From: Streptomyces sp. NBC_01231
GTDB lineage: Bacteria > Actinomycetota > Actinomycetes > Streptomycetales > Streptomycetaceae
Length of the DNA: 64,000 nucleotides
Reading direction: 5' to 3'
NCBI GenBank assembly: GCA_035999765.1
Contig: CP108521.1
Coordinates: 2,232,001 to 2,296,000 of the forward strand
The notes under the pieces are model-generated. The model was not told the origin of the DNA. It saw only the letters and a list, made by a program, of their open reading frames with translations, and did not search any database. Numbering within the stretch: position 1 is the stretch's first letter; every line of letters starts with the position of its first letter. Below, in pieces: positions 25,384-33,618 of this stretch. A program made the position numbers and the translations under genes.

Positions 25384-26289
25384 CTAGAAGACGCTCACGC
25401 CATAGGCGTTCAGGGCCTCCACGACCGGCTGGAAGAAGGTCGTGCCGCCGGAGCTGCAGTTGCCGCTGCCGCCGGAGGTCAGACCGTAGGCGACACCGTT
25501 GGTGCCGTAGAGCGAACCGCCGGAGTCGCCAGGCTCGGCGCAGACCGTGGTCTGGATCATGCCGTAGACGACGTCGCCGCCACCGTAGTTGACGGTCGCG
25601 TTGAGGGCGGTCACCCGGCCGCTGTGGATGCCGGTGGTCGATCCGTCACGGGTCACGGTGGTGCCGACGCTCGGCGTGCCGGCGCTGGTGATGTCGGTGT
25701 TGCCCGCGGTACCCGCCTTGGCGACCGACGAGTTGGTGTACCGCACGATGCCGTAGTCGTTCGTCGGGAAGCTGGAGCCCGACGTGGTGCCGAGCGTGGT
25801 GGTGTGACCGGAGTTGGACCACCACGTGCCGGCGCCGTCGGTGCAGTGACCGGCGGTCAGGAAGTAGTAGGTGCCCGCGCTGTCACGGACGTTGAAGCCG
25901 AGGGAGCAGCGCCAGCTACTCGCATAGATGGCGTCGCCGCCTCCGATGTACTTCTGGAACGTGCCGCTGGTGCGCTTGATCGTGAGCGCGTCGGCGTTGG
26001 CGCCCGCCTGCTCCTTGATCTTCGCGATCTCGGCCTGGGAGACCGTGCTGTCGGCGGTGACGAGCACCTTGCCGGTCTTGCTGTCGACGGCCCAGGCGGT
26101 GCCCGGGACATCGGCCTTGAGCACCGAGCTGCTGACGCTCTTGAGCTCGGAGGCGCTGAACGTGGGAGTGTCGGACGCGTTCGCGCTGGGGACCGCGATC
26201 GCGGCGGCGGCCACGAGGCCGGTGGTGACGGCGGTCAGCCGAGTGCGTCTCGCGATGCCGCTGCGGGGAGTGGTGCGCTTGATCCTCAC
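25384..26289 (-). CDS. Secreted S1-family serine protease (streptogrisin A/B-like), short pro-region
   Basis: A 301-residue preproprotease, about 45% alike by eye to its downstream neighbour. The signal peptide is residues 1 to about 38 (ending SANA); the pro-region is only about 75 residues; the mature enzyme starts near [19 protein letters not shown]. Catalytic residues lie in LTAGHC (His), TNDYGIV (Asp) and EPGDSGGSL (Ser), followed by [10 protein letters not shown] for substrate binding. The GTG start at 26289 has GGAGG 9 nt upstream. It is an extracellular protein-degrading enzyme. The shorter pro-region, like that of streptogrisins A and B, separates it from the other paralogue. Confidence 0.93.
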   Translation of the reverse strand: MRIKRTTPRSGIARRTRLTAVTTGLVAAAAIAVPSANASDTPTFSASELKSVSSSVLKADVPGTAWAVDSKTGKVLVTADSTVSQAEIAKIKEQAGANADALTIKRTSGTFQKYIGGGDAIYASSWRCSLGFNVRDSAGTYYFLTAGHCTDGAGTWWSNSGHTTTLGTTSGSSFPTNDYGIVRYTNSSVAKAGTAGNTDITSAGTPSVGTTVTRDGSTTGIHSGRVTALNATVNYGGGDVVYGMIQTTVCAEPGDSGGSLYGTNGVAYGLTSGGSGNCSSGGTTFFQPVVEALNAYGVSVF

Positions 26290-26473
26290 TTTTCGTTCCT
26301 CCACATGGGAAGTCGGGGGCCCTCGTGGGGTTTGGGCCCGTGAGGCGCAGCCAGGGCGCCGGCCGCCCGAATTCCGGACACGCCGTGCCCCTGACAAGCG
26401 CTGAGGGGGAGTATTCGGCCGAACGGACGGTCGGCGCAAGGGCGCCTTTCGGCCGTCAACCTTTGAACGATCT

Positions 26474-27283
26474 TTACGATCCCGGTGACCGGACCGCTCC
26501 TCGGAGCACGTTCCGCTCCCCCGCCCCGACCGCGACGGCCAGGGAGTTCCCCGGCGGCGGGAAGGGGCAGACGAAGTGGTCGGCGAACGCGCACGGGGGC
26601 AGCAGCGCCCGGTTGAGGTCGACCGTCGTACGGCCCTCGGCGTCCGGCGCGGCGGGCCGCAGGAAGCGGAACCGGTAACTGCTGTTCCCGCCCGTCGTAT
26701 CGCCGAACACCGCCCACAGCGAACCGTCGGCCTCGACCGTCACCTGGAGCGTCAGTTCCTGTCCGGCCAGGCGGAAGGCCAGTTCCCCGCCGAGGCCGAG
26801 ACCGCGCGTGCGGCCGTCCGCGTTCTCGACCCGTACGGTGCGGCTCTCGCCGTACGGCGTGAAGCGCCCCGGCACCGACCAGTGCGGATCGTACGGCGTG
26901 GCCTCGATGCCCCGGAACGCCTCGCGTGCCGGAGCGGCGGGGTCGAAGTCGCGTACACCCCACGCTCCTTCGCGCACCAGCACGGCCAGCCGGCGCTCAC
27001 CGTGCCCGACCCGGGCGGCCGCCACCGGCCCGGGGTCGGCGGTGAGCCGCACCGCGCCGTCGAAGGGCCGCCCGTCCACGCTCAGCCCGTCCGCCTCGGC
27101 GGCGGTCAGCCGCACCGCGTCGCCGTCGGTGGTCCACGTCCCGGGGATGTCCGGAAGTCGCCCGTCCGGATAGTCCTCCAGCCAGTGCGTTCCGGTGAGC
27201 GACAGGGGGCCGTAGGGCGCCGACACCGTCTCGACGCGGTGCTCGTGCCACTGCTTCCACGCCTCGGATGCGTCCGTCGTCAT
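26474..27283 (-). CDS. DUF1684 family protein
   Basis: A 269-residue soluble protein of the DUF1684 family: [27 protein letters not shown] near the start, the conserved [11 protein letters not shown] and a C-terminal [25 protein letters not shown] in pieces. The PCAFxxxxVCPxPPxxN ending suggests a metal or ligand site. No function has been established that I know of. It lies 4 bp after the stop of the LLM monooxygenase and is the last gene of the predicted transport/monooxygenase operon, so a role in handling the same substrate is an inference from position. Confidence 0.88.
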   Translation of the reverse strand: MTTDASEAWKQWHEHRVETVSAPYGPLSLTGTHWLEDYPDGRLPDIPGTWTTDGDAVRLTAAEADGLSVDGRPFDGAVRLTADPGPVAAARVGHGERRLAVLVREGAWGVRDFDPAAPAREAFRGIEATPYDPHWSVPGRFTPYGESRTVRVENADGRTRGLGLGGELAFRLAGQELTLQVTVEADGSLWAVFGDTTGGNSSYRFRFLRPAAPDAEGRTTVDLNRALLPPCAFADHFVCPFPPPGNSLAVAVGAGERNVLRGAVRSPGS

Positions 27284-27287
27284 GTCA

Positions 27288-28625
27288 TCAGCCCTTCCTC
27301 AGCGGGTCGGAGAGCCCGAGGTGGGAGCGCAGGGTGGTGCCCTCGTACGCCGTGCGGAAGGCCCCCCGCTCCTGGAGCAGCGGCACCACCCGGTCCACGA
27401 ACTCGTCTAGCCCGCCCGGGGTGAGGTGCGGGACGAGGATGAAACCGTCGGCGGCATCCCTCGTCACGAACTCGTGGAGTTCGGTGGCGACCGCCTCGGG
27501 GGTGCCGATGAAGGACTGCCGGCCGCTCGCCTCGATCACGGTCTGCCGGATGGACAGGCCCTTCTCCTTCGACAGCGCCCGCCACTTCTCGGCGATCGCC
27601 ACGGTGTCGCCACGCCGGGTCCGCCCCTGTGTGATCGACGTGTCCGGCACCGGGTCGATCTCGGGCAGCGGCCCGTCCGGGTCGTACGACGACAGGTCGA
27701 CGCCCCAGATCTGCTCCAGCGTGAGGATCGCGTTCTGCGGGGAGACCTGGCGGCGACGGATCCCGGCGGCCCGCTCCTGTGCCTCGGCTGCCGTGTCCCC
27801 GAGGACGACGGTGACACCGGGCATGATCTTCAGGTCGTCGGCACCGCGGCCGTACTTCTCCAGACGCCGCTTGACGTCGGCATAGAAGGACCGTCCGGCC
27901 TCCAGGGTGCCGTGCCGGGTGAAGATCACGTCGGCCGTGGCGGCGGCGAACTCCCGCCCCTCGTCCGAGTCCCCGGCCTGGATCACGACCGGGTGCCCCT
28001 GCGGCGAGCGCGGCAGGGTGAACTCGCCCGCGATGTCGAAGTGCCGCCCTCGGTGCGCGACGGGGCGGCTCACGCCGTCCGGTGTCCAGGAGTCCCACAG
28101 CTCCCGTGCGGTGGCGACGAACTCGGCGGCCCGGGTGTACCGGTCGGCCCGGTCGAGGTATCCCCCACGGCGGAAGTTCTCGCCGGTGAACGCGTCGGAG
28201 GAGGTGACCACGTTCCAGGCGGCCCGGCCACCGCTGAGATGGTCCAACGTGGCCAGCCTGCGGGCGAGTTCGTACGGTTCGTTGAACGTGGCGTTGACGG
28301 TGGCGGCCAGACCGATGCGGTCGGTGACGGCCGACAGCGCGTTCAGCACGGTCAGTGACTCCGGTCGGCCCACCACGTCCAGGTCGTGGATGCGGCCCTT
28401 GTGCTCGCGCAGCCGCAGCCCCTCGGCGAGGAAGAAGAAGTCGAACAGGCCGCGTTCGGCAGTGCGGGCGAGGTGTTCGAAGGAGGAGAACTCGATCTGC
28501 GACTTCGAGCGCGGGTCGGTCCACACCGTCGAGTTGTTGACGCCGGGGAAGTGCGCGGCGAGATGGATCTGCTTCCCGCGCTTGCCCTGCCTCCCCTGCC
28601 TCCCCGAAGGGGCGCGTACGGTCAT
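27288..28625 (-). CDS. LLM-class FMN-dependent monooxygenase (NtaA/SnaA/DszA type)
   Basis: A 445-residue flavin-dependent oxygenase of the bacterial luciferase-like group. KQIHLAAHFPGVNNSTVWTDP and SFEHLARTAERGLFDFFFLAEGLRLR (in pieces) match the NtaA/SnaA/DszA/SoxA subfamily, as does HLSGGRAAWNVVTS. It would use FMNH2 from a separate reductase to oxidise a small molecule; relatives cleave C-S or C-N bonds in nitrilotriacetate, dibenzothiophene sulfone or alkanesulfonates. It overlaps the other LLM gene by 4 bp. Together with the ABC transporter and the cysteine-type leader, sulfur scavenging is the most likely pathway. Confidence 0.92.
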   Translation of the reverse strand: MTVRAPSGRQGRQGKRGKQIHLAAHFPGVNNSTVWTDPRSKSQIEFSSFEHLARTAERGLFDFFFLAEGLRLREHKGRIHDLDVVGRPESLTVLNALSAVTDRIGLAATVNATFNEPYELARRLATLDHLSGGRAAWNVVTSSDAFTGENFRRGGYLDRADRYTRAAEFVATARELWDSWTPDGVSRPVAHRGRHFDIAGEFTLPRSPQGHPVVIQAGDSDEGREFAAATADVIFTRHGTLEAGRSFYADVKRRLEKYGRGADDLKIMPGVTVVLGDTAAEAQERAAGIRRRQVSPQNAILTLEQIWGVDLSSYDPDGPLPEIDPVPDTSITQGRTRRGDTVAIAEKWRALSKEKGLSIRQTVIEASGRQSFIGTPEAVATELHEFVTRDAADGFILVPHLTPGGLDEFVDRVVPLLQERGAFRTAYEGTTLRSHLGLSDPLRKG

Positions 28626-29701
28626 GACGCTCCCCCTGTCACGGCGTACCGGTTGACGGGCCGGGCCAGGCCCAGGTGCTCCCGGAGTGTGCTGCCCGGG
28701 TAGAAGGTGCGGAACAGGCCCCGGTGTTGCAGCAGCGCCACCGTGCCGTTGACGAGTCGCTCCAGGTCGCGGCGGGGCTCGGCGGGCGTGAGGTGGAAGC
28801 CGTCGACGGTCCGGTCCGTGTACCAGGCGGTGATCAGGTCGGCGAGGTCGACGGGACCGCCCCGGTACAGCGGGCCCCGCGCGGTCTGCCGGGGGCCGCC
28901 TCCGCCGTGGCCCGGCTCGGCCGCGTGCTCCCCGTCACCGAGGTCGACGACAAGGCTCGCGAGCACACACAGGTCATCGGGATTCCGGCCGAACTGCCCG
29001 GCCGACTCCCGCACCTGGTGCCGTACGGCGGCGGCGTGCGCGGCGCTCACGGCCCGGACCAGCACCACGTCCGCGTACCGTGCCGCGGTCTCCCGGGCGG
29101 GCCCCTCGGTGGCGTCGACCACGCGCACCGGGTGCCCCTGCGGCGGCCGGGGCACGATCGACGGCCCCTTGACGGAGAAACCGGAGCCGGTGAAGTCGAT
29201 GTGGTGCAGCTTGTCCCGGTCGACGAAGCGGCCGGTCGACACGTCCCGTATCTCGGCGTCGTCCTCCCAGCTGTCCCACAACCGCGCGGCCACGTCGGCC
29301 ACTTCGCCGGCCTCCCGCCACAGCTCGTCGGATGGGGCGGCGGGACGACGGCCGAACAGGCGGGCCTCACCCTCGGTGGTCGACACCTCGATCCGCCAGC
29401 CGGCCCGGCCGCGGCTGGCCCAGTCGAGGGTCGCCACGGCGGCCTGGACGTGGAACGGCTCGGTGTGGGTAGTGGTGACCGTCGGCACGAGACCGATACG
29501 GCTGGTGGCGGGGGCCACCGCGGACAGGACGGCGAGTGCGTCGGGTCCCGGGCGGGCGAGGATGTCGTCCAGGGTCACGAAGTCGAGGGCTCCGCGCTCG
29601 GCCAGCCGTGCCAGGCCGACGTAGGAGCCGGCGTCGTACACCGTCGGCTGGTCGACGGCGGCGGCCAGGTGCAGCGGGCCCCGGCCGGGCGATGAGGTCA
29701 T
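28622..29701 (-). CDS. LLM-class flavin-dependent oxidoreductase, shorter divergent member
   Basis: A 359-residue luciferase-like protein. LARLAERGALDFVTLDD and the RIGLVPTVTTTHTEPFHVQAAVATLDWASRGRAGW region (in pieces) define the family; PQGHPVRVVDATEGPARETAARYADVVLV continues the barrel. It is about 85 residues shorter than its neighbour, and the region near residues 255-290 is Gly/Pro-rich, so one barrel segment may be reduced. It lies between the ABC ATPase and the second monooxygenase and overlaps the latter (ATGA). The pair may act on one substrate in sequence, or one may be structural. Confidence 0.88.
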   Translation of the reverse strand: MTSSPGRGPLHLAAAVDQPTVYDAGSYVGLARLAERGALDFVTLDDILARPGPDALAVLSAVAPATSRIGLVPTVTTTHTEPFHVQAAVATLDWASRGRAGWRIEVSTTEGEARLFGRRPAAPSDELWREAGEVADVAARLWDSWEDDAEIRDVSTGRFVDRDKLHHIDFTGSGFSVKGPSIVPRPPQGHPVRVVDATEGPARETAARYADVVLVRAVSAAHAAAVRHQVRESAGQFGRNPDDLCVLASLVVDLGDGEHAAEPGHGGGGPRQTARGPLYRGGPVDLADLITAWYTDRTVDGFHLTPAEPRRDLERLVNGTVALLQHRGLFRTFYPGSTLREHLGLARPVNRYAVTGGAS

Positions 29702-29771
29702 GGGGGAAGCCTTTCTCGGCAGGTCTCGGAGGGACCTGTTCGCAGGGGACCCGGTCTCAGAGGACCCGGTC

Positions 29772-30533
29772 TCACAGGACCTTGGAGAGGAACGCGCGCG
29801 TGCGGTCGTGCCGCGGCCGGTCCAGCACGTCGGCGGGCGGGCCCTGCTCGACGATCCGCCCGTCGTCCATGAACACCACCGTGTCGGCGACCTCGCGGGC
29901 GAAGCCGATCTCGTGGGTGACGACGATCATCGTGGTGCCCTGGTGGGCCAGGTCCCTGATGACGTCGAGAACCTCACCGACCAGCTCGGGGTCGAGCGCG
30001 GAGGTCGGTTCGTCGAAGAGCAGCAGCCTGGGCTCCAGGGCCAGCGCCCGGGCGATCGCCACCCGCTGCTGCTGTCCGCCGGAGAGGCGCTTCGGGTAGG
30101 CGTCCGCCTTGTCGGCGAGGCCGACCCGGTCGAGGAGCCGGCGCGCGCTCTCGACAGCCTCCTGGCGGGGCCGCTTCAGCGCGGACACCGGCGCCTCGAT
30201 GATGTTGTCCAGCACGGTGAGGTGCGGGAAGAGGTTGAAGTTCTGGAAGACGAAGCCGATGCGCGTGCGCTGCCTCAGCACCTCGCGCTCGGGCAGTTCG
30301 TGCAGGGTGTCGCCGGAGCGCCGGTAGCCGACCAGTTCTCCGTCCACGCTGATCGCGCCCCGGTCCACCTTCTCCAGGTGGTTGATGGTCCGCAGCAGGG
30401 TGGACTTGCCGGACCCGGACGGGCCCAGGATCACGGTGACCTCGCCGGCGCGCACGGCGAGGTCGACCCCCTTGAGCACGTCCAGTGGGCCGAAGCTCTT
30501 GTGCACGGACCTGATGTCGACCATGACGCTCAT
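29772..30533 (-). CDS. ABC transporter ATPase, polar amino acid (GlnQ/TcyC) type
   Basis: A 253-residue nucleotide-binding subunit. Walker A is LGPSGSGKSTLL, the Q-loop FVFQNFNLFPHLTV, the signature LSGGQQQRVAIARALA, Walker B LLLFDEPTSALD and the switch VVTHEIGF. The HKSFGPLDVLKGV start and VGYRRSG insertion are usual for polar amino acid importers such as those for glutamine, arginine or cystine. It should power the permease at 32328-33185, with the lipoprotein at 33619 delivering substrate. AAGGAT lies 8 nt before the ATG. The FAD protein gene sits between it and the permease gene. Confidence 0.94.
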   Translation of the reverse strand: MSVMVDIRSVHKSFGPLDVLKGVDLAVRAGEVTVILGPSGSGKSTLLRTINHLEKVDRGAISVDGELVGYRRSGDTLHELPEREVLRQRTRIGFVFQNFNLFPHLTVLDNIIEAPVSALKRPRQEAVESARRLLDRVGLADKADAYPKRLSGGQQQRVAIARALALEPRLLLFDEPTSALDPELVGEVLDVIRDLAHQGTTMIVVTHEIGFAREVADTVVFMDDGRIVEQGPPADVLDRPRHDRTRAFLSKVL

Positions 30534-30564
30534 CGCGGGGATCCTTCGGGTAGGCGTGGATGTC

Positions 30565-32331
30565 TCATGCGGCCGCGCGCCCGGAGAGCGCGGTCAGGAA
30601 CGTCAGCGCGGCCCGGGCCGTGGCGTCGTTCTGCCGGAACGCGGGGCCGCCGGTGCGCGGCCGGGTGAACGCGCCGGGAGTGCGGCCGTCGGTGTAGGGC
30701 CCGAGCGCGAAACGCCGGGGATGTGGCCGCCCTGCCTGGTCGAGGAGCCGCCCGTCGGCGGGATCCACCCGGAGCAACCCGTCCGGTGTCTCGGCCGCCC
30801 CGTCGGCGTGCAGTGCGCGCAGCAGGGGGTCGCGGGCGCGCTCGACCGTCGGCTCGGGCAGCCGCGCCTCGACCAGCGCGCGGGCCTCGACGGAGAACCC
30901 GGGCACGGTGGCGCTCGACGCCCGGAACACCCCGCCCTCGGCGGCTACGGTCATGTCGGCGCCCAGGAACTTCAGGACGCCCGCGCGGGAGAGGGCGAGC
31001 AGTTGCCTGAGCCGGGGTCCGGGCGGCCCGGAGGCCAGATAGCTGAAGAAGCCGTGCCACCAGGGGCCCACGTCCCCGAGCCTGACCAACTGGCCGTAGA
31101 CGGACAGCAGCCCGAGGAAGACCGCCAGGTCGGGGCTGTGCGCGGGATCGTGACGGCGCCCCAGGTCCCGCTCGACATAACCCCGCAGCCCGTCCTGGAA
31201 GGCGTCGAAGGAGTCGTACCGCACTCCCTCCAGCGGGCGGTCCAGTGCGGCGAGGTCGAGCCGGTCGGCGGGGTCGGGCACGGCGGCGGCGACCAGGGCG
31301 GCCCGCCCCGCCGGATCGTCGACGGCCGCGTACTTCTCCTCGAAGACGCTCCAGGCCACGCCGGTCCGCTCGGGATGGACGGTGAACAGCCGGTGGTAGT
31401 GCGCGAAGCCCAGCTCCTTCTCCACCAGCGGCCACACGTCCCGCCGGAAGTCGAAGCCTCCCGGCCTGGCGAGCAGCCCGTTCACCTCGGCAGGGCCGAA
31501 GAACCGGGGCAGCGGCGGTCGTTCGCCGGTCCAGTCGTAGCCGATCTTCGATTGGTACGGCACTCCGCGCCGCGAACCGACGTACAGGACCGGCTCCCGC
31601 CCGGACGGCACATAGGTGTCTCCGTCGTACCGCCCGCCCCGGCCCTCGGTGAGCAGCACCATCAGGTCGACGAAGGCGAGCCCGAAGCCGCGGACCAGGA
31701 CGGGTTCGCCGGGTGCGAGCGGGGACAGGTCGCTGTCGGCGGTGAAGTCCGGCGGCAGGTGGACCAGCCCGTGGGCGCCCGCGTAGGCGGCCAGCTCGCT
31801 CTGCCGGCCGTCCAGTTCGGCGTCGAGGTGACCGAGGGCGAGCACGACGAGGTCGGCGTGGAGCGGGCGGGGGCGGCCCTCCAGCCACACCTGCTGGCGT
31901 CCCTCGGCCGGTCCGCCGACGCGCAGCGCCCGGCGCGGATGGTGGTGGACGGTGACGCCCGGCGGCAGGGAGGCCACCGCCCGCTCGTGCACCCAGCGCA
32001 GGTAGGCGCCCTGGATCCGCCGGTCGGCGAAGGTGCTCCCGTCGATGCCGGCCCACTCGTGCAGGGTGGGCCCCTCGGTGACGGGGCCGGCCATGTCGAC
32101 CGTCTCGTCGGTGAACATCGTGACGTCCTCGGCGTGCGAGTTCATCCACAGCAGCGACGACTGGGCCTGGCGCCAGATGCGTCCGGCACCCGGCGGATGC
32201 GGGTCGACGAGGTGGATGTCGAGGCCCGAACCGGCGTACAGCTCGGGTGCGTTGGCGGCGATCCGCTCGATCAGGCCGGTGCCCCGCGGCCCGCCCCCGA
32301 CGATCACCAGGGAGGGTCGGTACGCGCTCAT
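30565..32331 (-). CDS. FAD/NAD(P)-binding oxidoreductase of the NAD_binding_9 group
   Basis: A 588-residue flavoprotein. SLVIVGGGPRGTGLIERIA is the Rossmann GxGxxG nucleotide-binding site at the N-terminus; PHPPGAGRIWR and LLWMNSHAEDVTMF follow as in NAD_binding_9 proteins. The middle VLVRGFGLAFVDLMVLL is a second dinucleotide-binding-like segment, and the C-terminal half has no clear catalytic motif. Its start overlaps the permease stop by 4 bp (ATGA), so it is translated with a membrane transporter, an unusual partner. It may act on the imported compound before or with the LLM monooxygenases. The reaction is unknown. Confidence 0.85.
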   Translation of the reverse strand: MSAYRPSLVIVGGGPRGTGLIERIAANAPELYAGSGLDIHLVDPHPPGAGRIWRQAQSSLLWMNSHAEDVTMFTDETVDMAGPVTEGPTLHEWAGIDGSTFADRRIQGAYLRWVHERAVASLPPGVTVHHHPRRALRVGGPAEGRQQVWLEGRPRPLHADLVVLALGHLDAELDGRQSELAAYAGAHGLVHLPPDFTADSDLSPLAPGEPVLVRGFGLAFVDLMVLLTEGRGGRYDGDTYVPSGREPVLYVGSRRGVPYQSKIGYDWTGERPPLPRFFGPAEVNGLLARPGGFDFRRDVWPLVEKELGFAHYHRLFTVHPERTGVAWSVFEEKYAAVDDPAGRAALVAAAVPDPADRLDLAALDRPLEGVRYDSFDAFQDGLRGYVERDLGRRHDPAHSPDLAVFLGLLSVYGQLVRLGDVGPWWHGFFSYLASGPPGPRLRQLLALSRAGVLKFLGADMTVAAEGGVFRASSATVPGFSVEARALVEARLPEPTVERARDPLLRALHADGAAETPDGLLRVDPADGRLLDQAGRPHPRRFALGPYTDGRTPGAFTRPRTGGPAFRQNDATARAALTFLTALSGRAAA

Positions 32332-33185
32332 CGGGTGCGCTCCGAGCCGCGCGCGTAGTGCTTCTCGACGTAGTGCTGGCCGAGGCTGAGCACCGAGGTG
32401 ACGACGGTGTACCAGACGGTGGCCACCATCAGCAGCGGGATGACCTGGTAGGTGCGGTGGTAGACGAGTTGCACCGAGTAGAGCAGGTCCTGGACCGCGA
32501 TGACGCTGACGATGGAGGTGCCCTTGAGGGTGCCGATCAGCATGTTCCCGGCCGGCGGCACGATGGAGCGCATCGCCTGCGGGAGCACGATCCGCCACCA
32601 GCGGCGCCACCGGCTCAGTCCGAGCGCCTGCGCGGCCTCGATCTGTCCGCGGTCGACGGAGAGGATGCCGCCGCGGACGACCTCCGCGGCGTAGGCGGCC
32701 TCGTGCAGGGTGAGGCCGATGACGGCGACGGTGATCGGTCCGAGCAGGTTCACGGTCTTCACGCCGAGGATCTGCGGGTACAGCGCCCCGATGTTGAACC
32801 ACAGCAGCAGCTGCACCAGGATCGGGATCGACCGGAACAGCCAGACGTATCCCCAGCTGACGCTTCTCAGCACGGGGTTGGCGGACAGCCGGAAGGCGGC
32901 GAGCAGGGTGCCCAGCACGAAGCCGAGCACCATCACGACCGCGGTCAGCCACAGGGTGAGCCACAGGCCGCGCAGCACGGCGTCCGAGGTGAAGTAGTCG
33001 GCGACGACGTCCCACTGGAACGCCTCGTTGCGCAGCACGGAGTTGACGGCGAGCGCCAGGAGCGCGAGCACGGCGACGGCGGCCGTCCACTGGCCGAACC
33101 GGCGTTGCGGGACGATCCGCAGGGACTCCGCGGGTTCCGGAATGTCCGGTGCGGCGGGGGCTTTGGCGAGGGTGTCGGAGGACAT
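32328..33185 (-). CDS. ABC transporter permease, polar amino acid type
   Basis: A 285-residue integral membrane subunit with about five to six membrane segments starting near residue 35. The FRSIPILVQLLLWFNIGAL region, the GLTLHEAAYAAEVVRGGILSVDRGQIEAAQALGLS stretch (EAA loop that contacts the ATPase, in pieces) and the terminal SVLSLGQHYVEKHYARG are typical of HisM/GlnP permeases. The ATG at 33185 has GGAG 8 nt upstream; an ATG 18 bp further up lacks a binding site. It is first in the minus-strand operon and diverges from the solute-binding lipoprotein gene. Confidence 0.93.
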   Translation of the reverse strand: MSSDTLAKAPAAPDIPEPAESLRIVPQRRFGQWTAAVAVLALLALAVNSVLRNEAFQWDVVADYFTSDAVLRGLWLTLWLTAVVMVLGFVLGTLLAAFRLSANPVLRSVSWGYVWLFRSIPILVQLLLWFNIGALYPQILGVKTVNLLGPITVAVIGLTLHEAAYAAEVVRGGILSVDRGQIEAAQALGLSRWRRWWRIVLPQAMRSIVPPAGNMLIGTLKGTSIVSVIAVQDLLYSVQLVYHRTYQVIPLLMVATVWYTVVTSVLSLGQHYVEKHYARGSERTR

Positions 33186-33409
33186 GCGAAGGCTCCGGGG
33201 CATCGAGTCGGGCGAACTCGGGCGGGTGCCTTCACACGGCGGTGCGCACGGACGCGACAGAGCGCGGCGCGGGATACGGCCGAGCCCCTCAGCAAGGCCG
33301 CACCTTGAGAGTACGGTGCCGTTTCCCGTCACTGTCAAGGCTGTCCAGAGTGTGAGCCGTACGTCTCAAGTCGGTTGACGCAAAACCGGATGCCTGTTCC
33401 ACTTGGCCC

Positions 33410-33481
33410 ATGCATCCACAGCAGTGGCTGGTCAAGCGCTCCCACATCGACTTCGGTCGCGTGTGGTCCTCTTCCTGTTGA
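33410..33481 (+). CDS. 23-residue leader peptide, probable cysteine-responsive attenuator
   Basis: The ORF runs from ATG at 33410 to TGA at 33479-33481 and is too short for ordinary gene finders. The peptide contains RSHIDFGRVWSSSC and ends with Cys immediately before the stop. This closely resembles the actinobacterial leader peptides (RHVDLGRVSSALC type) found ahead of sulfur-assimilation and thiol-related genes. Ribosome stalling at the final Cys codon when cysteinyl-tRNA is scarce would alter folding of the hairpin just downstream (33495-33527). The next gene is the substrate-binding lipoprotein, 137 bp on. Confidence 0.75.
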   Translation: MHPQQWLVKRSHIDFGRVWSSSC

Positions 33482-33494
33482 GCTGACCCACTGC

Positions 33495-33527
33495 GCGCCC
33501 GGGATCCTCTGATCCCGCGGGCGCTTT
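33495..33527 (+). terminator. Attenuator-like hairpin after the leader peptide
   Basis: GCGCCCGGGATC (33495-33506) pairs with 33511-33524 around a CTCT loop, with a 2-nt bulge on the 3' side, and is followed by TTT. It starts 14 nt after the leader stop codon, close enough to be sensed by a ribosome stalled at the end of the leader. Confidence 0.65.
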
Positions 33528-33618
33528 CGCGTTCTCCCCTTCGCTTTGCCTTCACACGCGCTCCCCTCCCCTCACCCAGCGCCTTTCTTCGCCTTCTGCT
33601 TTCAGGAGACCGCACCCG

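Noticed and set aside
33186..33338. Second leader peptide for the minus-strand permease operon
   Set aside because: A VSRAALCRVRAHRR segment vaguely resembles leader peptides, but no short ORF with a nearby stop and hairpin is present.
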